Shown here: positions 35,524-46,038 of the stretch, piece by piece | Layout of the letters: the number at the start of each line of letters is the position of its first letter | How positions within the stretch are numbered: position 1 is the first letter of the stretch | DNA from: Humisphaera borealis | Lineage (GTDB): Bacteria > Planctomycetota > Phycisphaerae > Tepidisphaerales > Tepidisphaeraceae | Direction: 5' to 3' | Length of the DNA stretch: 64,000 nucleotides | NCBI RefSeq assembly: GCF_015169395.1 | Contig: NZ_CP063458.1 | Coordinates: 3,038,001-3,102,000, forward strand | The notes under the pieces: generated by a model | What the model saw: the letters and a program-made list of their open reading frames with translations, nothing else | What the model was told of the DNA's origin: nothing | Databases searched by the model: none | Position numbers and translations under genes: made by a program

Positions 35524-37485
35524 TCATCGCGCGGCAGACACGACGCGGCGGCCTTCGAGCATGAGATGGCTCATCGCGCATCCGCCACAGGCGTGCGACT
35601 GCGTTGCGGGGAGCAGCGTCCGGGCGACCTGCCCCGATTGGGCTGGTATGGTCGCCGCGGGGTTGGAATCGGTTGCGGTCCTCAACAGCTCTGTCGGTGG
35701 CGGTGTGAGGCTCGGCGGCACGGCGGGCCATTGCGCGGGGGGCAGGCTGGCGGCGGCGTCGGCGGTGTAGAGGCTGACGCCGGCCTTGATCGTCTGCAGC
35801 ACCTTCAGCTCGCCCAGTTTTTCCTTGTCGATCGCGAACGGGTCGCCCGAAAGCACCACAAAGTCCGCGACTTTACCGACTTCGATGGAGCCCTTTTCGT
35901 TTTCCTCGAAGTGCTGGTACGCGCCCCAGATTGTGAGCGACTTGAGCGCATCGTTCACTCCGATGCGCTCGTCGGCACCAAGGATGTCGCCGCTGCGGGT
36001 GCGGCGGGTGACGACCGACGACAGGATGCGGATGGCGCTGGGCTGGGCGACGGGCGAATCGTGGTGCTGGGTGAAGATGATCCCCCGCCGCAAGGCCGAC
36101 TGCGCCGGCGAGATGCGCTCGGCCCGGACGGGGCCGAGGGTTTCGTCGCGGTGCCAGTCGCCCCAGTAGAAGCAGTGCATGCCGAAGAAGGACGGCATCA
36201 GGCCGAGGTCTTTCATCGAATCGAGCTGGTCCGGGCGGGCGGCCTGCGCGTGGATGACCACGTTGCGACGGTCGGCCGGGCCGTGCTTGGCGGTCGCGTC
36301 GCGGACGGCGGAGATGTATTGATCGATCGCCGCGTCGCCGTTGCAGTGGGCGAGGATCTGCCAGCCGTTGGCGAACGCCTTATCGACCTTGGCGGCGATG
36401 ACCTGGTCGGGGAGGGTTTCGTAACCGCGGTAGTTGGTGGCGGCGGCCGGCGGGGGTTTGACGTAGGGCTGCGTGAGATAGCCGGTCTTGCCCTGGATCG
36501 AGCCGTCGAGGTTGAGCTTGATGCCGCCGATGCGGTAGCGGCCGTTGTACTTCCTTGAATGCCAGGGCGACTTCATCTCCGGGGGCTCGTCGGTGAAGAT
36601 CATGTCCATGTACGAGACGACATCGATCTTCATTCTCCCGGCCTGGGCGAGCTGGACGAAGCTGCCGTGGGCCGGCCCGGTGGCGCGGCCTTCCTGGGCG
36701 GTGGTGTAGCCATGGCTGATGTAGAGGTCCTGGCCCATGACCGCGAGTTGTGCGATCTGGTCGGGGTTGAGCTTGGGGAAGATCGACATCGCGGCGCCCA
36801 TGAAGGCGGTTTCCTCCAGTACGCCGTTGGGCGATTTGCCGTCGTCTTCGCGACGAACGACGCCGCCTTGCGGGTCCTTGGTGTCGGCGGTGAGGCCGGC
36901 CAGTTCGAGGGCCCTGGTGTTCATCACACCGAGATGGGCCGACTGATGAACGATGAGGATGGGCAGGTCTTTGGACACGGCGTCGAGGTCGTGCCGGGTC
37001 GGGTGTCGCTTCTCGGCCAGTTGGGCGTCGTCGTAGCCGAAGCCAAGGATGAGGTTGAACTTTTTGGCCGACTCGCTCTGCGCATAGGCGCGGAGCAACC
37101 GCTGGAGGTCGGCGACCGAGTTGCCCTGGCCATCGGGGGCCGGAAGCAGGTTGGCCGATGCCGCCTGGATGCCGGTTGTAAATGCATGGCCGTGGCCGTC
37201 GATGAACCCCGGGAGCATCGTGCGGCCCTTAAGGTCGATCGCCGCGGTCGCCGCACCCTTGAGTTTTTCGACGTCTGCCAGTGACCCGGCGGCGATGATT
37301 TTGCCGTCCTTCACGGCGACAGCCTGCACCCGAGGCGATGCATCGTTCATCGTGATGATGGGCCCGCCGGTGTAGATGGCGTCGGCGACAACGGCCGCAG
37401 GGGCCTGATTGCTGCAGCCAAGGAATAGGAGGATGGCGAGGATCCTGGAGGCTTTCAGCAGGGTGGATGCTTTGATGAAGGGCAA
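35524..37485 (-). CDS. Exported amidohydrolase (Amidohydro_3, YtcJ-like)
   Basis: The 653-residue protein starts with a signal peptide that may be a lipoprotein (ILAILLFLGC). The metal-binding barrel motif GFIDGHGHAF gives the first two His ligands. Other barrel features are the GGVVRREDDGKSPNGVLEE segment, NLDGSIQGKTGYL, LAHCNGDAAIDQYI and FTQHHDSPVAQPSA, typical of YtcJ-like members. A C-terminal extension of about 60 residues is unlike the family and includes HACGGCAMSH, a Cys-rich stretch of unknown role. The substrate class is cyclic or linear amides; the exact one is unknown. It is divergent from the second sulfatase. Confidence 0.9.
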   Translation of the reverse strand: MPFIKASTLLKASRILAILLFLGCSNQAPAAVVADAIYTGGPIITMNDASPRVQAVAVKDGKIIAAGSLADVEKLKGAATAAIDLKGRTMLPGFIDGHGHAFTTGIQAASANLLPAPDGQGNSVADLQRLLRAYAQSESAKKFNLILGFGYDDAQLAEKRHPTRHDLDAVSKDLPILIVHQSAHLGVMNTRALELAGLTADTKDPQGGVVRREDDGKSPNGVLEETAFMGAAMSIFPKLNPDQIAQLAVMGQDLYISHGYTTAQEGRATGPAHGSFVQLAQAGRMKIDVVSYMDMIFTDEPPEMKSPWHSRKYNGRYRIGGIKLNLDGSIQGKTGYLTQPYVKPPPAAATNYRGYETLPDQVIAAKVDKAFANGWQILAHCNGDAAIDQYISAVRDATAKHGPADRRNVVIHAQAARPDQLDSMKDLGLMPSFFGMHCFYWGDWHRDETLGPVRAERISPAQSALRRGIIFTQHHDSPVAQPSAIRILSSVVTRRTRSGDILGADERIGVNDALKSLTIWGAYQHFEENEKGSIEVGKVADFVVLSGDPFAIDKEKLGELKVLQTIKAGVSLYTADAAASLPPAQWPAVPPSLTPPPTELLRTATDSNPAATIPAQSGQVARTLLPATQSHACGGCAMSHLMLEGRRVVSAAR

Positions 37486-37648
37486 GGGAATCGCTCCTTT
37501 CGTTTTACTGGAGGACTGGGAAAGAGGACTTCAAAACCAGACCGTTTTCAAGGTGGCACTCGTAGGATTCACTGGCGGTTCGTTGACGGGATACCGGGCA
37601 CGCCGTGACGATACCGGGAACCTGCGACACAAACGATCGGACATCGCC

Positions 37649-39271
37649 ATGAAACACCTGCGGCTTCTTCTGTCCGTCCTGATGGGGCTTCTGCCGGCGG
37701 TCGTGCTTGCGGCCGAACCGGTGACGGTTGCGGCCGAGCCGCTGACACCCGCGGTTCCCGCGGCGCAGCGGCCGAACATTGTGCTCATCCTGGCGGACGA
37801 TCTGGGGTACGGCGATCTGGGCTGTTACAACGCCGACGCCAAGGTGCCCACGCCCCACCTCGATCGGCTGGCCCGCGAGGGGATGCGGCTGACCGATGCC
37901 CACTCGGCGTCCACGGTGTGTACGCCATCACGCTACAGCCTGATGACCGGGCGGATGTGCTTTCGGACGGGGTATCGAGGGGGCGTGTATACCGGGGTTG
38001 GCGGCCCGGGGCTGATCGAGAAGGACCGCCTGACACTGCCGGGTATGCTGCGCGACCAGGGGTACGCCACGGCGTGCGTGGGCAAGTGGCACATCGGCCT
38101 GACGTTCCCGACGGCTGACGGCACGGCGGCCCATGCGTTGAAGATCGACAACCCCCCGGCCGGGCCGGCGCGGGAACTGGAGCGCATCCGGCGGGTGGAT
38201 TTCGGCAAGCCGATCGCCGACGGGCCGGTGCATCGCGGGTTCGATTACTTCTTCGGCACGGCCTGCTGCCCGGGCACGGACTGGCTGTATGCGTTCATCG
38301 AGAACGATCGTGTGCCGGTTCCGCCGGTGCGAACGCTGGATGCCTCGACCCTTCCCAAGCACCCCTACGCCAACGATTGCCGGCGCGGTCTGATCGCCCC
38401 GGGGTATGACCTGGAGATGCTGGACTTGGTGTTCCTGGAGCGGAGCAAGGCGTGGCTCGACGGGCAGGTGAAGCGCGACCCGAAGCAGCCGTTCTTCCTG
38501 TATCACTCGATGCAGGCGGTGCACCTGCCGTCGTTCGCGGCGCCGGCGTTCAAGGGCAAGACCAACGCCGGGCCCCATGGGGACTTTATCGCCGAGATGG
38601 ACTTCATCGTCGGCGAGCTGCGGGCGACGTTGCAGAAGCTGGGCGTGGCCGACAACACGCTCATCCTGTTCAGCAGCGACAACGGCCCGGAAACGACGAC
38701 CGCAATCCATATGCGCGGCGACTTCAACCACGATCCGGCGCGGCCCTGGCGGGGTGTCAAACGCGACAACTGGGAAGGCGGGCACCGTGTGCCGCTGATC
38801 GCGCATTGGCCGAGCCGGATCAAGCCCGGCTTCAGCGACGCCACCGTCTGCCTGACAGACGTGCTGGCGACCTGCGCGCACCTGATCGGCGCCAAGCTGC
38901 CCGAGAATGCGGCGGAGGACAGTTTCAGCTTTCTACCCGAGCTGACCGGCGCCCCCGCCGACCGCCCCCGCCGCGACTACACGATTCATCAGACGATCAG
39001 CCTGGCGATGGCGATTCGGCGTGGGGAGTGGAAGTACCTCGATCATCGCGGGTCGGGCGGGAACAGCTACGAGAATGGTGAGCTCAAGCCGTTTGCGCTA
39101 CCCGACACCGCGCCCGATGCCCCTGGCCAGCTGTACAACCTGAAGGCCGACCCCGGCGAAACGACCAACCTGTACTTCAAGCATCCGGAGATCGCCAGGG
39201 AGCTGAAGGCGCTGCTGGAGGCGAGCAAGGCTGCGGGGAGAAGCGTGGGGAAGGGAAAGGTGAGGCCTTGA
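37649..39271 (+). CDS. Exported sulfatase (formylglycine Cys type)
   Basis: The 540-residue protein starts at MKHLRLLLSVLMG, which provides a signal peptide; an open frame further upstream to 37409 overlaps the divergent gene and lacks one. Sulfatase marks are NIVLILADDLGYGDLGCYN, the FGly motif VCTPSRYSLMTGR, VGKWHIGL, LFSSDNGPET and KRDNWEGGHRVPLI. The family hydrolyses sulfate esters in the periplasm or outside. It resembles the arylsulfatase A group in length. The gene is divergent from the amidohydrolase; another sulfatase lies 2.3 kb to the left on the minus strand. Confidence 0.94.
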   Translation: MKHLRLLLSVLMGLLPAVVLAAEPVTVAAEPLTPAVPAAQRPNIVLILADDLGYGDLGCYNADAKVPTPHLDRLAREGMRLTDAHSASTVCTPSRYSLMTGRMCFRTGYRGGVYTGVGGPGLIEKDRLTLPGMLRDQGYATACVGKWHIGLTFPTADGTAAHALKIDNPPAGPARELERIRRVDFGKPIADGPVHRGFDYFFGTACCPGTDWLYAFIENDRVPVPPVRTLDASTLPKHPYANDCRRGLIAPGYDLEMLDLVFLERSKAWLDGQVKRDPKQPFFLYHSMQAVHLPSFAAPAFKGKTNAGPHGDFIAEMDFIVGELRATLQKLGVADNTLILFSSDNGPETTTAIHMRGDFNHDPARPWRGVKRDNWEGGHRVPLIAHWPSRIKPGFSDATVCLTDVLATCAHLIGAKLPENAAEDSFSFLPELTGAPADRPRRDYTIHQTISLAMAIRRGEWKYLDHRGSGGNSYENGELKPFALPDTAPDAPGQLYNLKADPGETTNLYFKHPEIARELKALLEASKAAGRSVGKGKVRP

Positions 39272-39327
39272 CGATCGCTACGGATGGACGACATGCTTAA
39301 TTCGTAACGAATTTCGCAAGGAGAACG

Positions 39328-39645
39328 GTGGTCGCCACTCGACACACACAGTCGCTCACCGATTTTCGCCAGAAGGCGACCGAAACACTCGAACGTCTGA
39401 ACAGGACCGGCGAGGCGGAGGTCCTTACTGTAAACGGCGAGGCCCGCGCGGTGCTGCTATCACCCGCGGTCTACGACGAGATGGCCCGCGAGGCGCAACT
39501 CACCCGCGATGTACCGGTGATCCGACAGGCGATGAAGCAGATCGATGAGGGCAAGGGGATGGAAGTCGATGCGGTATTCGGCTCGATCCGCGCCGAACTT
39601 CTGGCAATGAAAAACGAAGGCCAGCGCAAGGCGGACGGTAGATGA
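39328..39645 (+). CDS. Phd/YefM-type antitoxin
   Basis: The 105-residue protein begins at GTG 39328 after AAGGAG. The N-terminal TQSLTDFRQKATETLERLNRTG and VLTVNGEARAVLLSPAVYDEM match the Phd/YefM DNA-binding fold; the C-terminal half is the toxin-binding tail. It should neutralise the toxin encoded next and autorepress the pair. Its stop codon overlaps the toxin start (ATGA), the usual coupling in such modules. Confidence 0.9.
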   Translation: MVATRHTQSLTDFRQKATETLERLNRTGEAEVLTVNGEARAVLLSPAVYDEMAREAQLTRDVPVIRQAMKQIDEGKGMEVDAVFGSIRAELLAMKNEGQRKADGR

Positions 39646-39942
39646 AACGGCATCGTCTGACGGTCGCGCCGATCGTCTTCGACCAAATCCGCGCAGGTAC
39701 TGTTCATCGCGCAGGATTCAATTGACAACGCGCTGGCATGGGAGAGTCGACTTCAGACGGCGATCAAGTTCAGCGGGTACGCCGTGGACGAACCGGCAAG
39801 TGAGCGGCTGGGCTATCCCGTTCGCAAGCTCGTATTTGAAGGGACTTACCTGCTGCACTTCATCGTAGACGAGGCGGCCAGCTTGATACGGGTGGTGAAC
39901 TTTCGACACGGCGCGCGTCTGCCCTTGAGGGGCGAACCGTAG
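39642..39942 (+). pseudogene. RelE/ParE-type toxin, frameshifted
   Basis: The frame starts at ATG 39642, overlapping the antitoxin stop, and stops early at 39725 (28 codons). At about 39696 the sense moves to another frame and reads VLFIAQDSIDNALAWESRLQ then VRKLVFEGTYLLHFIV and VVNFRHGARLP, ending at TAG 39942, which is the ParE/RelE pattern. The length fits a 100-residue toxin that lost two bases in the CGCGC run. The toxin is probably inactive while the antitoxin is intact, unless the shift is an assembly error. Confidence 0.82.
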
Positions 39943-39944
39943 CT

Positions 39945-41660
39945 TCAAAACAACGAATACCGCTGTGCCAGCGGCAGCACTTCGGACGGTTCACACTTGA
40001 GGGAGACACCGTCGGCGGTGACTTCGTACGTTTCGGGGTCGACGGTGATCTTTGGCGTGGCGTCGTTGTGCTTCATGTCTTTCTTGCCGATGGTGCGGCA
40101 GTTCATGACGGGGGTTAGCTTCTTGACGACGCCATAACGCTGCACCTCGCCGGCCTGCAGCGACGCGGCGCTGACGAACGCCAGCGACGCCCCGCCGAGC
40201 GCGCGGCCCATCGAGCCGAACTGCGGGCGCATGTAGACCGGTTGCGGCGTGGGGATGCTGGCGTTGGGGTCACCCATCTGGCCCCATGAGATCACGCCGC
40301 CCTTCAGCACCAGTTCAGGCTTCATGCCGAACATCGCCGGCTTCCAGATGACCAGGTCGGCGAGCTTGCCGACTTCGACTGACCCGACCACATGCCCGAC
40401 GCCGTGAGCGATCGCCGGGTTGATCGTGTACTTGGCGACGTACCGCTTGATGCGGGCGTTGTCGTGCTCGGCGGGGTCGCCGGGCAATTTGCCTCGCTGG
40501 CGTTTCATCTTGTCGCCGGTCTGCCAGGTGCGGGTGATGACTTCGCCAATCCGCCCCATCGCCTGGCTGTCGGAGCTGATGATGCTGATGGCGCCCAGGT
40601 CGTGCAGGATGTCCTCGGCGGCGATGGTTTCGCCGCGGATACGGCTCTCGGCGAACGACACGTCTTCCGGCAGGTTCGCATCGAGATGATGGCACACCAT
40701 CAGCATGTCGAGGTGCTCATCGAGCGTGTTGACGGTGTACGGCCGGGTGGGATTGGTGCTGCTGGGGATGACGTTGGGCTCGCCGCACACGCGGATGATG
40801 TCCGGTGCGTGGCCGCCGCCTGCACCTTCGCTGTGATAGGTGTGGATCGTGCGGCCTTTGAACGCGGCGATGCTCGTTTCGACGAAGCCGGATTCGTTGA
40901 GCGTGTCGGTGTGGATCGTCGCCTGCACGTCGTACTGGTCGCAGATGTCGAGGCAGCAGTCGATCGCGGCGGGTGTCGTTCCCCAGTCTTCGTGCAGCTT
41001 CAGGCCGATCGCGCCGCCGAGGATCTGCTCGTGCAATCCTTCGGGCTTGGCGCTGTTGCCCTTGCCGGTGAAGCCGAAGTTGAGGGGCAGAGTGTCAGTG
41101 GCCTGCAGCATCATTCGGAGGTGGTACGCGCCTGGGGTGCAGGTGGTGGCACAGGTGCCGGTGGCCGGGCCGGTGCCGCCGCCGATCATGGTCGTCAGGC
41201 CGGCGGCGATCGCTTCGTACGCCTGCTGGGGGCAGATGTAATGGATGTGCGTATCCAGCCCGCCGGCGGTGATGATGAGGCCTTCTCCGGCGATGACTTC
41301 GGTCGTGACGCCGACGATCATGTTCTTGCCCACGCCGGCCATCACGTCGGGGTTGCCGGCCTTGCCGATGCCGGCGATCAGGCCGTTTTTAATGCCGATG
41401 TCGGCTTTGTAGATGCCGGTGTAGTCGATGACCAGGGCGTTGGTGATGACGCAGTCAAGGGCATCGGCCTGGGAGACGCCGGTGGCCTGGCCCATGCCGT
41501 CACGGATGGTTTTGCCGCCGCCGAACTTGCACTCGTCGCCGTAGACGGTGAAGTCTTTCTCGACTTGCAGGACGAGGGAGGTATCGCCCAGGCGAACGCG
41601 GTCGCCGGTGGTGGGACCGTAGATGTCGGCGTAGGCGGATCGGGGGATTCGGTGTGGCAT
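39945..41660 (-). CDS. ureC: Urease subunit alpha
   Basis: The 571-residue subunit carries the di-nickel site that hydrolyses urea to ammonia and carbamate in the cytoplasm. Seen residues: His pair in [10 protein letters not shown], carbamylated Lys221 in [10 protein letters not shown], His in [10 protein letters not shown] and [12 protein letters not shown], mobile-flap Cys323-His324 in [10 protein letters not shown], and Asp in [10 protein letters not shown]. All expected catalytic residues are present and the length is normal. The start [10 protein letters not shown] is chosen over an upstream ATG because the family starts at this point. It is the last gene of the urease operon, after fused ureAB. 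Confidence 0.98.
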   Translation of the reverse strand: MPHRIPRSAYADIYGPTTGDRVRLGDTSLVLQVEKDFTVYGDECKFGGGKTIRDGMGQATGVSQADALDCVITNALVIDYTGIYKADIGIKNGLIAGIGKAGNPDVMAGVGKNMIVGVTTEVIAGEGLIITAGGLDTHIHYICPQQAYEAIAAGLTTMIGGGTGPATGTCATTCTPGAYHLRMMLQATDTLPLNFGFTGKGNSAKPEGLHEQILGGAIGLKLHEDWGTTPAAIDCCLDICDQYDVQATIHTDTLNESGFVETSIAAFKGRTIHTYHSEGAGGGHAPDIIRVCGEPNVIPSSTNPTRPYTVNTLDEHLDMLMVCHHLDANLPEDVSFAESRIRGETIAAEDILHDLGAISIISSDSQAMGRIGEVITRTWQTGDKMKRQRGKLPGDPAEHDNARIKRYVAKYTINPAIAHGVGHVVGSVEVGKLADLVIWKPAMFGMKPELVLKGGVISWGQMGDPNASIPTPQPVYMRPQFGSMGRALGGASLAFVSAASLQAGEVQRYGVVKKLTPVMNCRTIGKKDMKHNDATPKITVDPETYEVTADGVSLKCEPSEVLPLAQRYSLF

Positions 41661-41675
41661 GGCTTTCCGAGGTGG

Positions 41676-41694
41676 CACGGGCGTCTGGCCCGTG
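41676..41694. repeat. Palindrome CACGGGC-N5-GCCCGTG between ureAB and ureC
   Basis: A 7-bp stem with five-base loop lies in the 81-bp gap between the fused ureAB stop and ureC. Similar CACGGGC/GCCCGTG hairpins occur in the 22.5-23 kb repeat region. It may modulate relative expression or mRNA processing between the subunit genes. Confidence 0.65.
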
Positions 41695-41741
41695 ATTTGT
41701 CTGGGGTTAACCGGAACATGGGCGAGACGCCAATACCATGT

Positions 41742-42503
<762 letters not shown>

Positions 42504-42610
42504 GAACTGATTCCTCCGTCACACTCTCTTCGTACGACGCGATGGCACGTACCACGCAGGCGGCTGCTGGATCGAGTTCAGGACGCGGACACGCACATTC
42601 GCCGACGATC

Positions 42611-43528
42611 TCACCCTCTGCGCGACCAAGGGTCAATACCGACCACTTCCATCGCGGATGCCAACTGCGATCGCAGCCAGTGCCAGGCGGCATCGGTGCT
42701 TTTTGCGGCAAACCGCACGACCGCGCCGCTGAACTCGGTCGCTGCGTCGCCGATGGGACTGATGCCGTACTGCACATCGCGACGCGGATCGATCGGCTGG
42801 CGTTCGAGACGCTGCTTGAGCGCTTCGGCGACGCCGGCGAAAGCCGGTCCGACAACCCACGCCATACCCAGGCAGTCCATCCCCGCGGTACGGGCGACGG
42901 GGTGAATCGGGCCGTCGGCGGGATCGAGCGTGGTTGACTCGCGCAGCCGAAGTCGGCCGCCGACACTGATGCGGGTTTCCGTTTCGTAACGGTCAAACGC
43001 CCAGCGCTCGCCACGGGCCATTCGGCCGCTGGTCAGCCAGTCGACCGCCACGAGAGATGCCGTCGGCGAAAGATCGAAGTTCTGCCGCTGCACGAAACGA
43101 CTGCCGGCGAAACAGGTGATCGGATCGGGCCAGCTTACCAGCATTGCGTTTTCGCCGAGGACGGCGGCTAGCTGCTGCTGACCCGCCCCGCCGCCCGAAC
43201 CCGCGGCGAAAGCCGACCGGCTGCGGTAGACCTTTGTCGAAGCCTGCGTACCCAGGACGGTTCGCGTGCCCGGGCCGCAGCGGACTGCGACGGAGATGCG
43301 ATCGCCACAGACGAAGCCACCGCCGTACGACCCGGCGACGATCCATGCCGCCGCTGCCCGGCTTCGGGGTGAAAGAAGCCGTAGCGGACTTTCGGCCCGC
43401 AGGCGGACGACCTCGGTCCGTCCGCCGACCAGCGCCAGGTCAACACGACCGAATCCGGCGCGCGCGGCGTTCGGCGCCCGGGACGGGGTCGGATCGGCGA
43501 TGGCCAGGGACGGCGCGTCGGGAATCAT
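42611..43528 (-). CDS. ureD: Urease accessory protein UreD
   Basis: The 305-residue protein is the scaffold that binds urease apoenzyme and recruits UreF and UreG for nickel insertion. The family signature TQASTKVYRS is present, with RLLSPRSRAAAAWIVAGSYG and GGGFVCGDRI before it. The start chosen is MIPDAPSLAI; an upstream in-frame ATG adds a Cys/Trp/Arg-rich leader of 20 residues that looks non-genuine. It stands between hupE/ureJ and ureAB. Confidence 0.9.
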   Translation of the reverse strand: MIPDAPSLAIADPTPSRAPNAARAGFGRVDLALVGGRTEVVRLRAESPLRLLSPRSRAAAAWIVAGSYGGGFVCGDRISVAVRCGPGTRTVLGTQASTKVYRSRSAFAAGSGGGAGQQQLAAVLGENAMLVSWPDPITCFAGSRFVQRQNFDLSPTASLVAVDWLTSGRMARGERWAFDRYETETRISVGGRLRLRESTTLDPADGPIHPVARTAGMDCLGMAWVVGPAFAGVAEALKQRLERQPIDPRRDVQYGISPIGDAATEFSGAVVRFAAKSTDAAWHWLRSQLASAMEVVGIDPWSRRG

Positions 43529-43559
43529 CGGGGGCCATCGTACCGTACGGCGACGCGGG

Positions 43560-44210
43560 TCAGAACGTCCGCACCAGCAATGCCACACCCATCACGGCAA
43601 CCGCGCCGCCCATGACACGCATCAGCGAGAGCAAGGGACGGGTTTCTCCCGAAGACGTTCGCGCCCGCATCAGGGTGCCCAGGGCGATGCCAGCGCCGAG
43701 CAACATCAGGGTGGCGATGATCATGCCCATGGCGTAACCGATCGGGCCGCGTCCGCCGAGGCTGACACCTTCCTGCATATGGGCATAGCCGTGGAAGAAC
43801 GCGAACGCCGGGACCATGTACAGCGCCGTCGACGTCGGGAACGCACCCGCCGCGACCAGTAGAAGCCCGAAGATGATGACGGAAGCGGCGATGAGGTGTT
43901 CGACAATACTCGGCTGCGCCGGCCCGCCGACGAGCGCGACGACACCGCCGACGATCATCGCGATCAGGAACGACAGCGGCAGAAGCCACCGCTGACGCCG
44001 CTCCGTCTCAGAAGTCTGGTAGGAGGCCCGGGCGGCGATCAGCCCGACGGCAAGCATTGCCAGGACGTGATCGAGCCCCGAGAAGGGGTGATTGGCGCCC
44101 GCTCGAAAATCGACGACGCCACCACCACCGGATGACGTATGTGCCGATGCCGCGAACGACACGAGCAGAAGAGACGCTGCGCCTACGACGACCTTGTGCG
44201 CGAACTGCAT
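43560..44210 (-). CDS. HupE/UreJ family membrane protein, probable nickel permease
   Basis: The 216-residue protein has an N-terminal signal-like helix (MQFAHKVVVGAASLLLVSF) and about seven membrane segments. Family marks are the His/Asp-rich motif HPFSGLDHVLAMLAVGL and FAFFHGYAHMQEG. HupE/UreJ proteins sit near hydrogenase or urease genes and are believed to move nickel. A strong RBS (AAAGGAG) precedes the ATG at 44210. It lies between urtE and ureD, so it would supply Ni for the urease built by its neighbours. Confidence 0.9.
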   Translation of the reverse strand: MQFAHKVVVGAASLLLVSFAASAHTSSGGGGVVDFRAGANHPFSGLDHVLAMLAVGLIAARASYQTSETERRQRWLLPLSFLIAMIVGGVVALVGGPAQPSIVEHLIAASVIIFGLLLVAAGAFPTSTALYMVPAFAFFHGYAHMQEGVSLGGRGPIGYAMGMIIATLMLLGAGIALGTLMRARTSSGETRPLLSLMRVMGGAVAVMGVALLVRTF

Positions 44211-44404
44211 GTCGACTCCTTTCGGGGCTTGATCGACCGGGGGTGAACCCGGGTCGGTTGGTTCATCAAGCCGCACAACTACTGGAGCGCTCCTCGCATC
44301 CGTCCGCACAGACTTCATCGTTCCTCTCCTCGTATCGGTCCTCAACGCCAAATCCCGCTGCTTTTGCCGCCGCTTCGGCACCCTCAACCCTCGGCACCGC
44401 GACG

Positions 44405-45100
44405 TCAGACGTGCAGATGCCGTTCGATCACTTCTTCGGTCAGCTCGGTCGTCGGCCCCTCGGAGACGACCTTGCCGCGGTTCATGATGTAAAACGCGTG
44501 CCCGAACTCCTTCACGAAGTCCAAGTATTGTTCGACCAGGATTACTGTCATTCCGCGTTCGGTCACGAGCTTTTGCAGCACGTGGCCGATCTGCGTGATG
44601 ACGTTCGGCTGAATGCCCTCGGTGGGTTCGTCGAGCAGCAGGACTTTCGGATCGCCGGCCAGGGCCCGGCCGATCGCCAGCTGCTGCTGTTGCCCGCCGG
44701 ACAGGTCGCCGCCATTGCGCTTGGACATCTGCTTGAGCACCGGGAACAGCTCGAAGATGTCCTCGGGAATGGTCTTCTTGCCGTCGCTGCGGGCCTGCAG
44801 GCCCACGCGGAGGTTCTCCTCGACGGACAGCTTCGCGAAGATCTGCCTGCCCTGCGGCACCAGCGCGATACCCGCCTTGGCACGGCGGTTGGCCGGCAGG
44901 GAACTGACGTCGCGCTCGCCGAGCTGCACGCTGCCGCTGTTGTGACGGCGGATGCCCATGATGGTCTGCATGAGCGTGGTCTTGCCCACGCCGTTGCGAC
45001 CGATGACACAGGTCACCTTGCCGGGCGCAAACTTCATGGTCACGCCACGAAGGGCCTGCACCATGCCGTAAGCGAAGGAGATGTTATTGATGGCAAGCAT
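44405..45100 (-). CDS. urtE: Urea ABC transporter ATP-binding subunit UrtE
   Basis: The 231-residue ATPase has Walker A GRNGVGKTTL, the ABC signature DLSGGQQQQLAIGRAL, Walker B VLLLDEPTEGIQP and the switch region VEQYLDF. UrtE is the LivF-like partner of UrtD in the five-component urea importer. The ATG at 45100 gives the normal length; the frame is open much further upstream but that part is not conserved. An inverted repeat separates it from urtD. Confidence 0.95.
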   Translation of the reverse strand: MLAINNISFAYGMVQALRGVTMKFAPGKVTCVIGRNGVGKTTLMQTIMGIRRHNSGSVQLGERDVSSLPANRRAKAGIALVPQGRQIFAKLSVEENLRVGLQARSDGKKTIPEDIFELFPVLKQMSKRNGGDLSGGQQQQLAIGRALAGDPKVLLLDEPTEGIQPNVITQIGHVLQKLVTERGMTVILVEQYLDFVKEFGHAFYIMNRGKVVSEGPTTELTEEVIERHLHV

Positions 45101-45122
45101 GTTGATTGCCGCTGCAGCGGCT

Positions 45123-45200
45123 GAAGTCGGGAGTCTGAAGTCAGGAGTCAAAAAGACGCAGGAAGCATTCTCTGACTTCCGACTTCTGACTCCCAGCTTC
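45123..45200. repeat. Inverted repeat between urtD and urtE
   Basis: GAAGTCGGGAGTCTGAAGTC at 45123 is faced by GACTTCTGACTCCCAGCTTC ending at 45200 (about 22 of 27 arm bases match). A perfect GGGCCGC-TCA-GCGGCCC hairpin follows at 45201-45217, overlapping the urtD stop. Confidence 0.7.
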
Positions 45201-45207
45201 GGGCCGC

Positions 45208-45990
45208 TCAGCGGCCCAGGTACGCTTCGATCACTTCCGGGTTCTTCGACACTTCGTCGATCGTTCCCTCGGCCAGGAGCTTGCCTTCGTTCAGCACGGT
45301 TACCTTGCTGGCCAGCCGGCGGACGAACTCCATGTCGTGCTCGATCACGATGATCGTGTGGTTGCCCTTGAGCTCCAGCAGCAACTCGGCCGTCAGCTCG
45401 GTTTCCTTGTCCGTCAGACCGGCGGCCGGCTCGTCCACCAGCAGGAGTTTGGGCTCGGCCACGATCAGCATGCTGATCTCGAGCCACTGCCGCTGACCGT
45501 GACTGAGAAACTTGGCCGGCGTGTTGATCGCTTCGATCAGGTGCACGCGACGAAGAATCGTGATGATCTTATCGCGTTGCTCGCTGGTCTCCTTGCCGAA
45601 GAGGTTCTTGAACACCGGGCGGCGGCCGGGCAGCGCCAGTTCCATGTTCTCGTAGACCGTCAGGCTGTCGAAGACGGTGGGTGTCTGGAACTTGCGGCCG
45701 ACGCCCAGCCGGGCAATCTCCGAGTCGGCCTTGCCGGTGATCTCTTCCTTGTGGAAGAAGATCCGGCCGGTCTTGTTCCGGGTCTTTCCGCTGATCACAT
45801 CGCAGAGCGTGGTTTTACCCGCGCCATTGGGACCGATGACCACCCGCAGGTCGTTGAAGTGCACGCCGAAACGGGTGATGTCCAGCGCCTTGAAGCCGTC
45901 GAACTCGACGCTGACGCCCTGCACGAAGACAGCATGGCTCTCGACGTCGTCGATTTCGACCGGAGGATTGCCTGGGATGGTTCCGCTCAT
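45208..45990 (-). CDS. urtD: Urea ABC transporter ATP-binding subunit UrtD
   Basis: The 260-residue ATPase has Walker A GPNGAGKTTLCDVISG, FLSHGQRQWLEISMLI as ABC signature (SHGQ variant typical of UrtD), Walker B LLLVDEPAAGLTD and the H-loop VIEHDMEFV. It is the LivG-like subunit that powers urea uptake with UrtE. It follows urtC by about 50 bases and lies in the order urtA-(lipoprotein)-urtB-urtC-urtD-urtE. Confidence 0.95.
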   Translation of the reverse strand: MSGTIPGNPPVEIDDVESHAVFVQGVSVEFDGFKALDITRFGVHFNDLRVVIGPNGAGKTTLCDVISGKTRNKTGRIFFHKEEITGKADSEIARLGVGRKFQTPTVFDSLTVYENMELALPGRRPVFKNLFGKETSEQRDKIITILRRVHLIEAINTPAKFLSHGQRQWLEISMLIVAEPKLLLVDEPAAGLTDKETELTAELLLELKGNHTIIVIEHDMEFVRRLASKVTVLNEGKLLAEGTIDEVSKNPEVIEAYLGR

Positions 45991-46038
45991 GTGTTTTGCG
46001 TTGGCGTCACGGCCGACACGTCGCTCCTGGAAGTTGCA

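Noticed and set aside
37409-37648. 80-residue N-terminal extension of the second sulfatase
   Set aside because: It overlaps the start of the divergent amidohydrolase and would bury the signal peptide.
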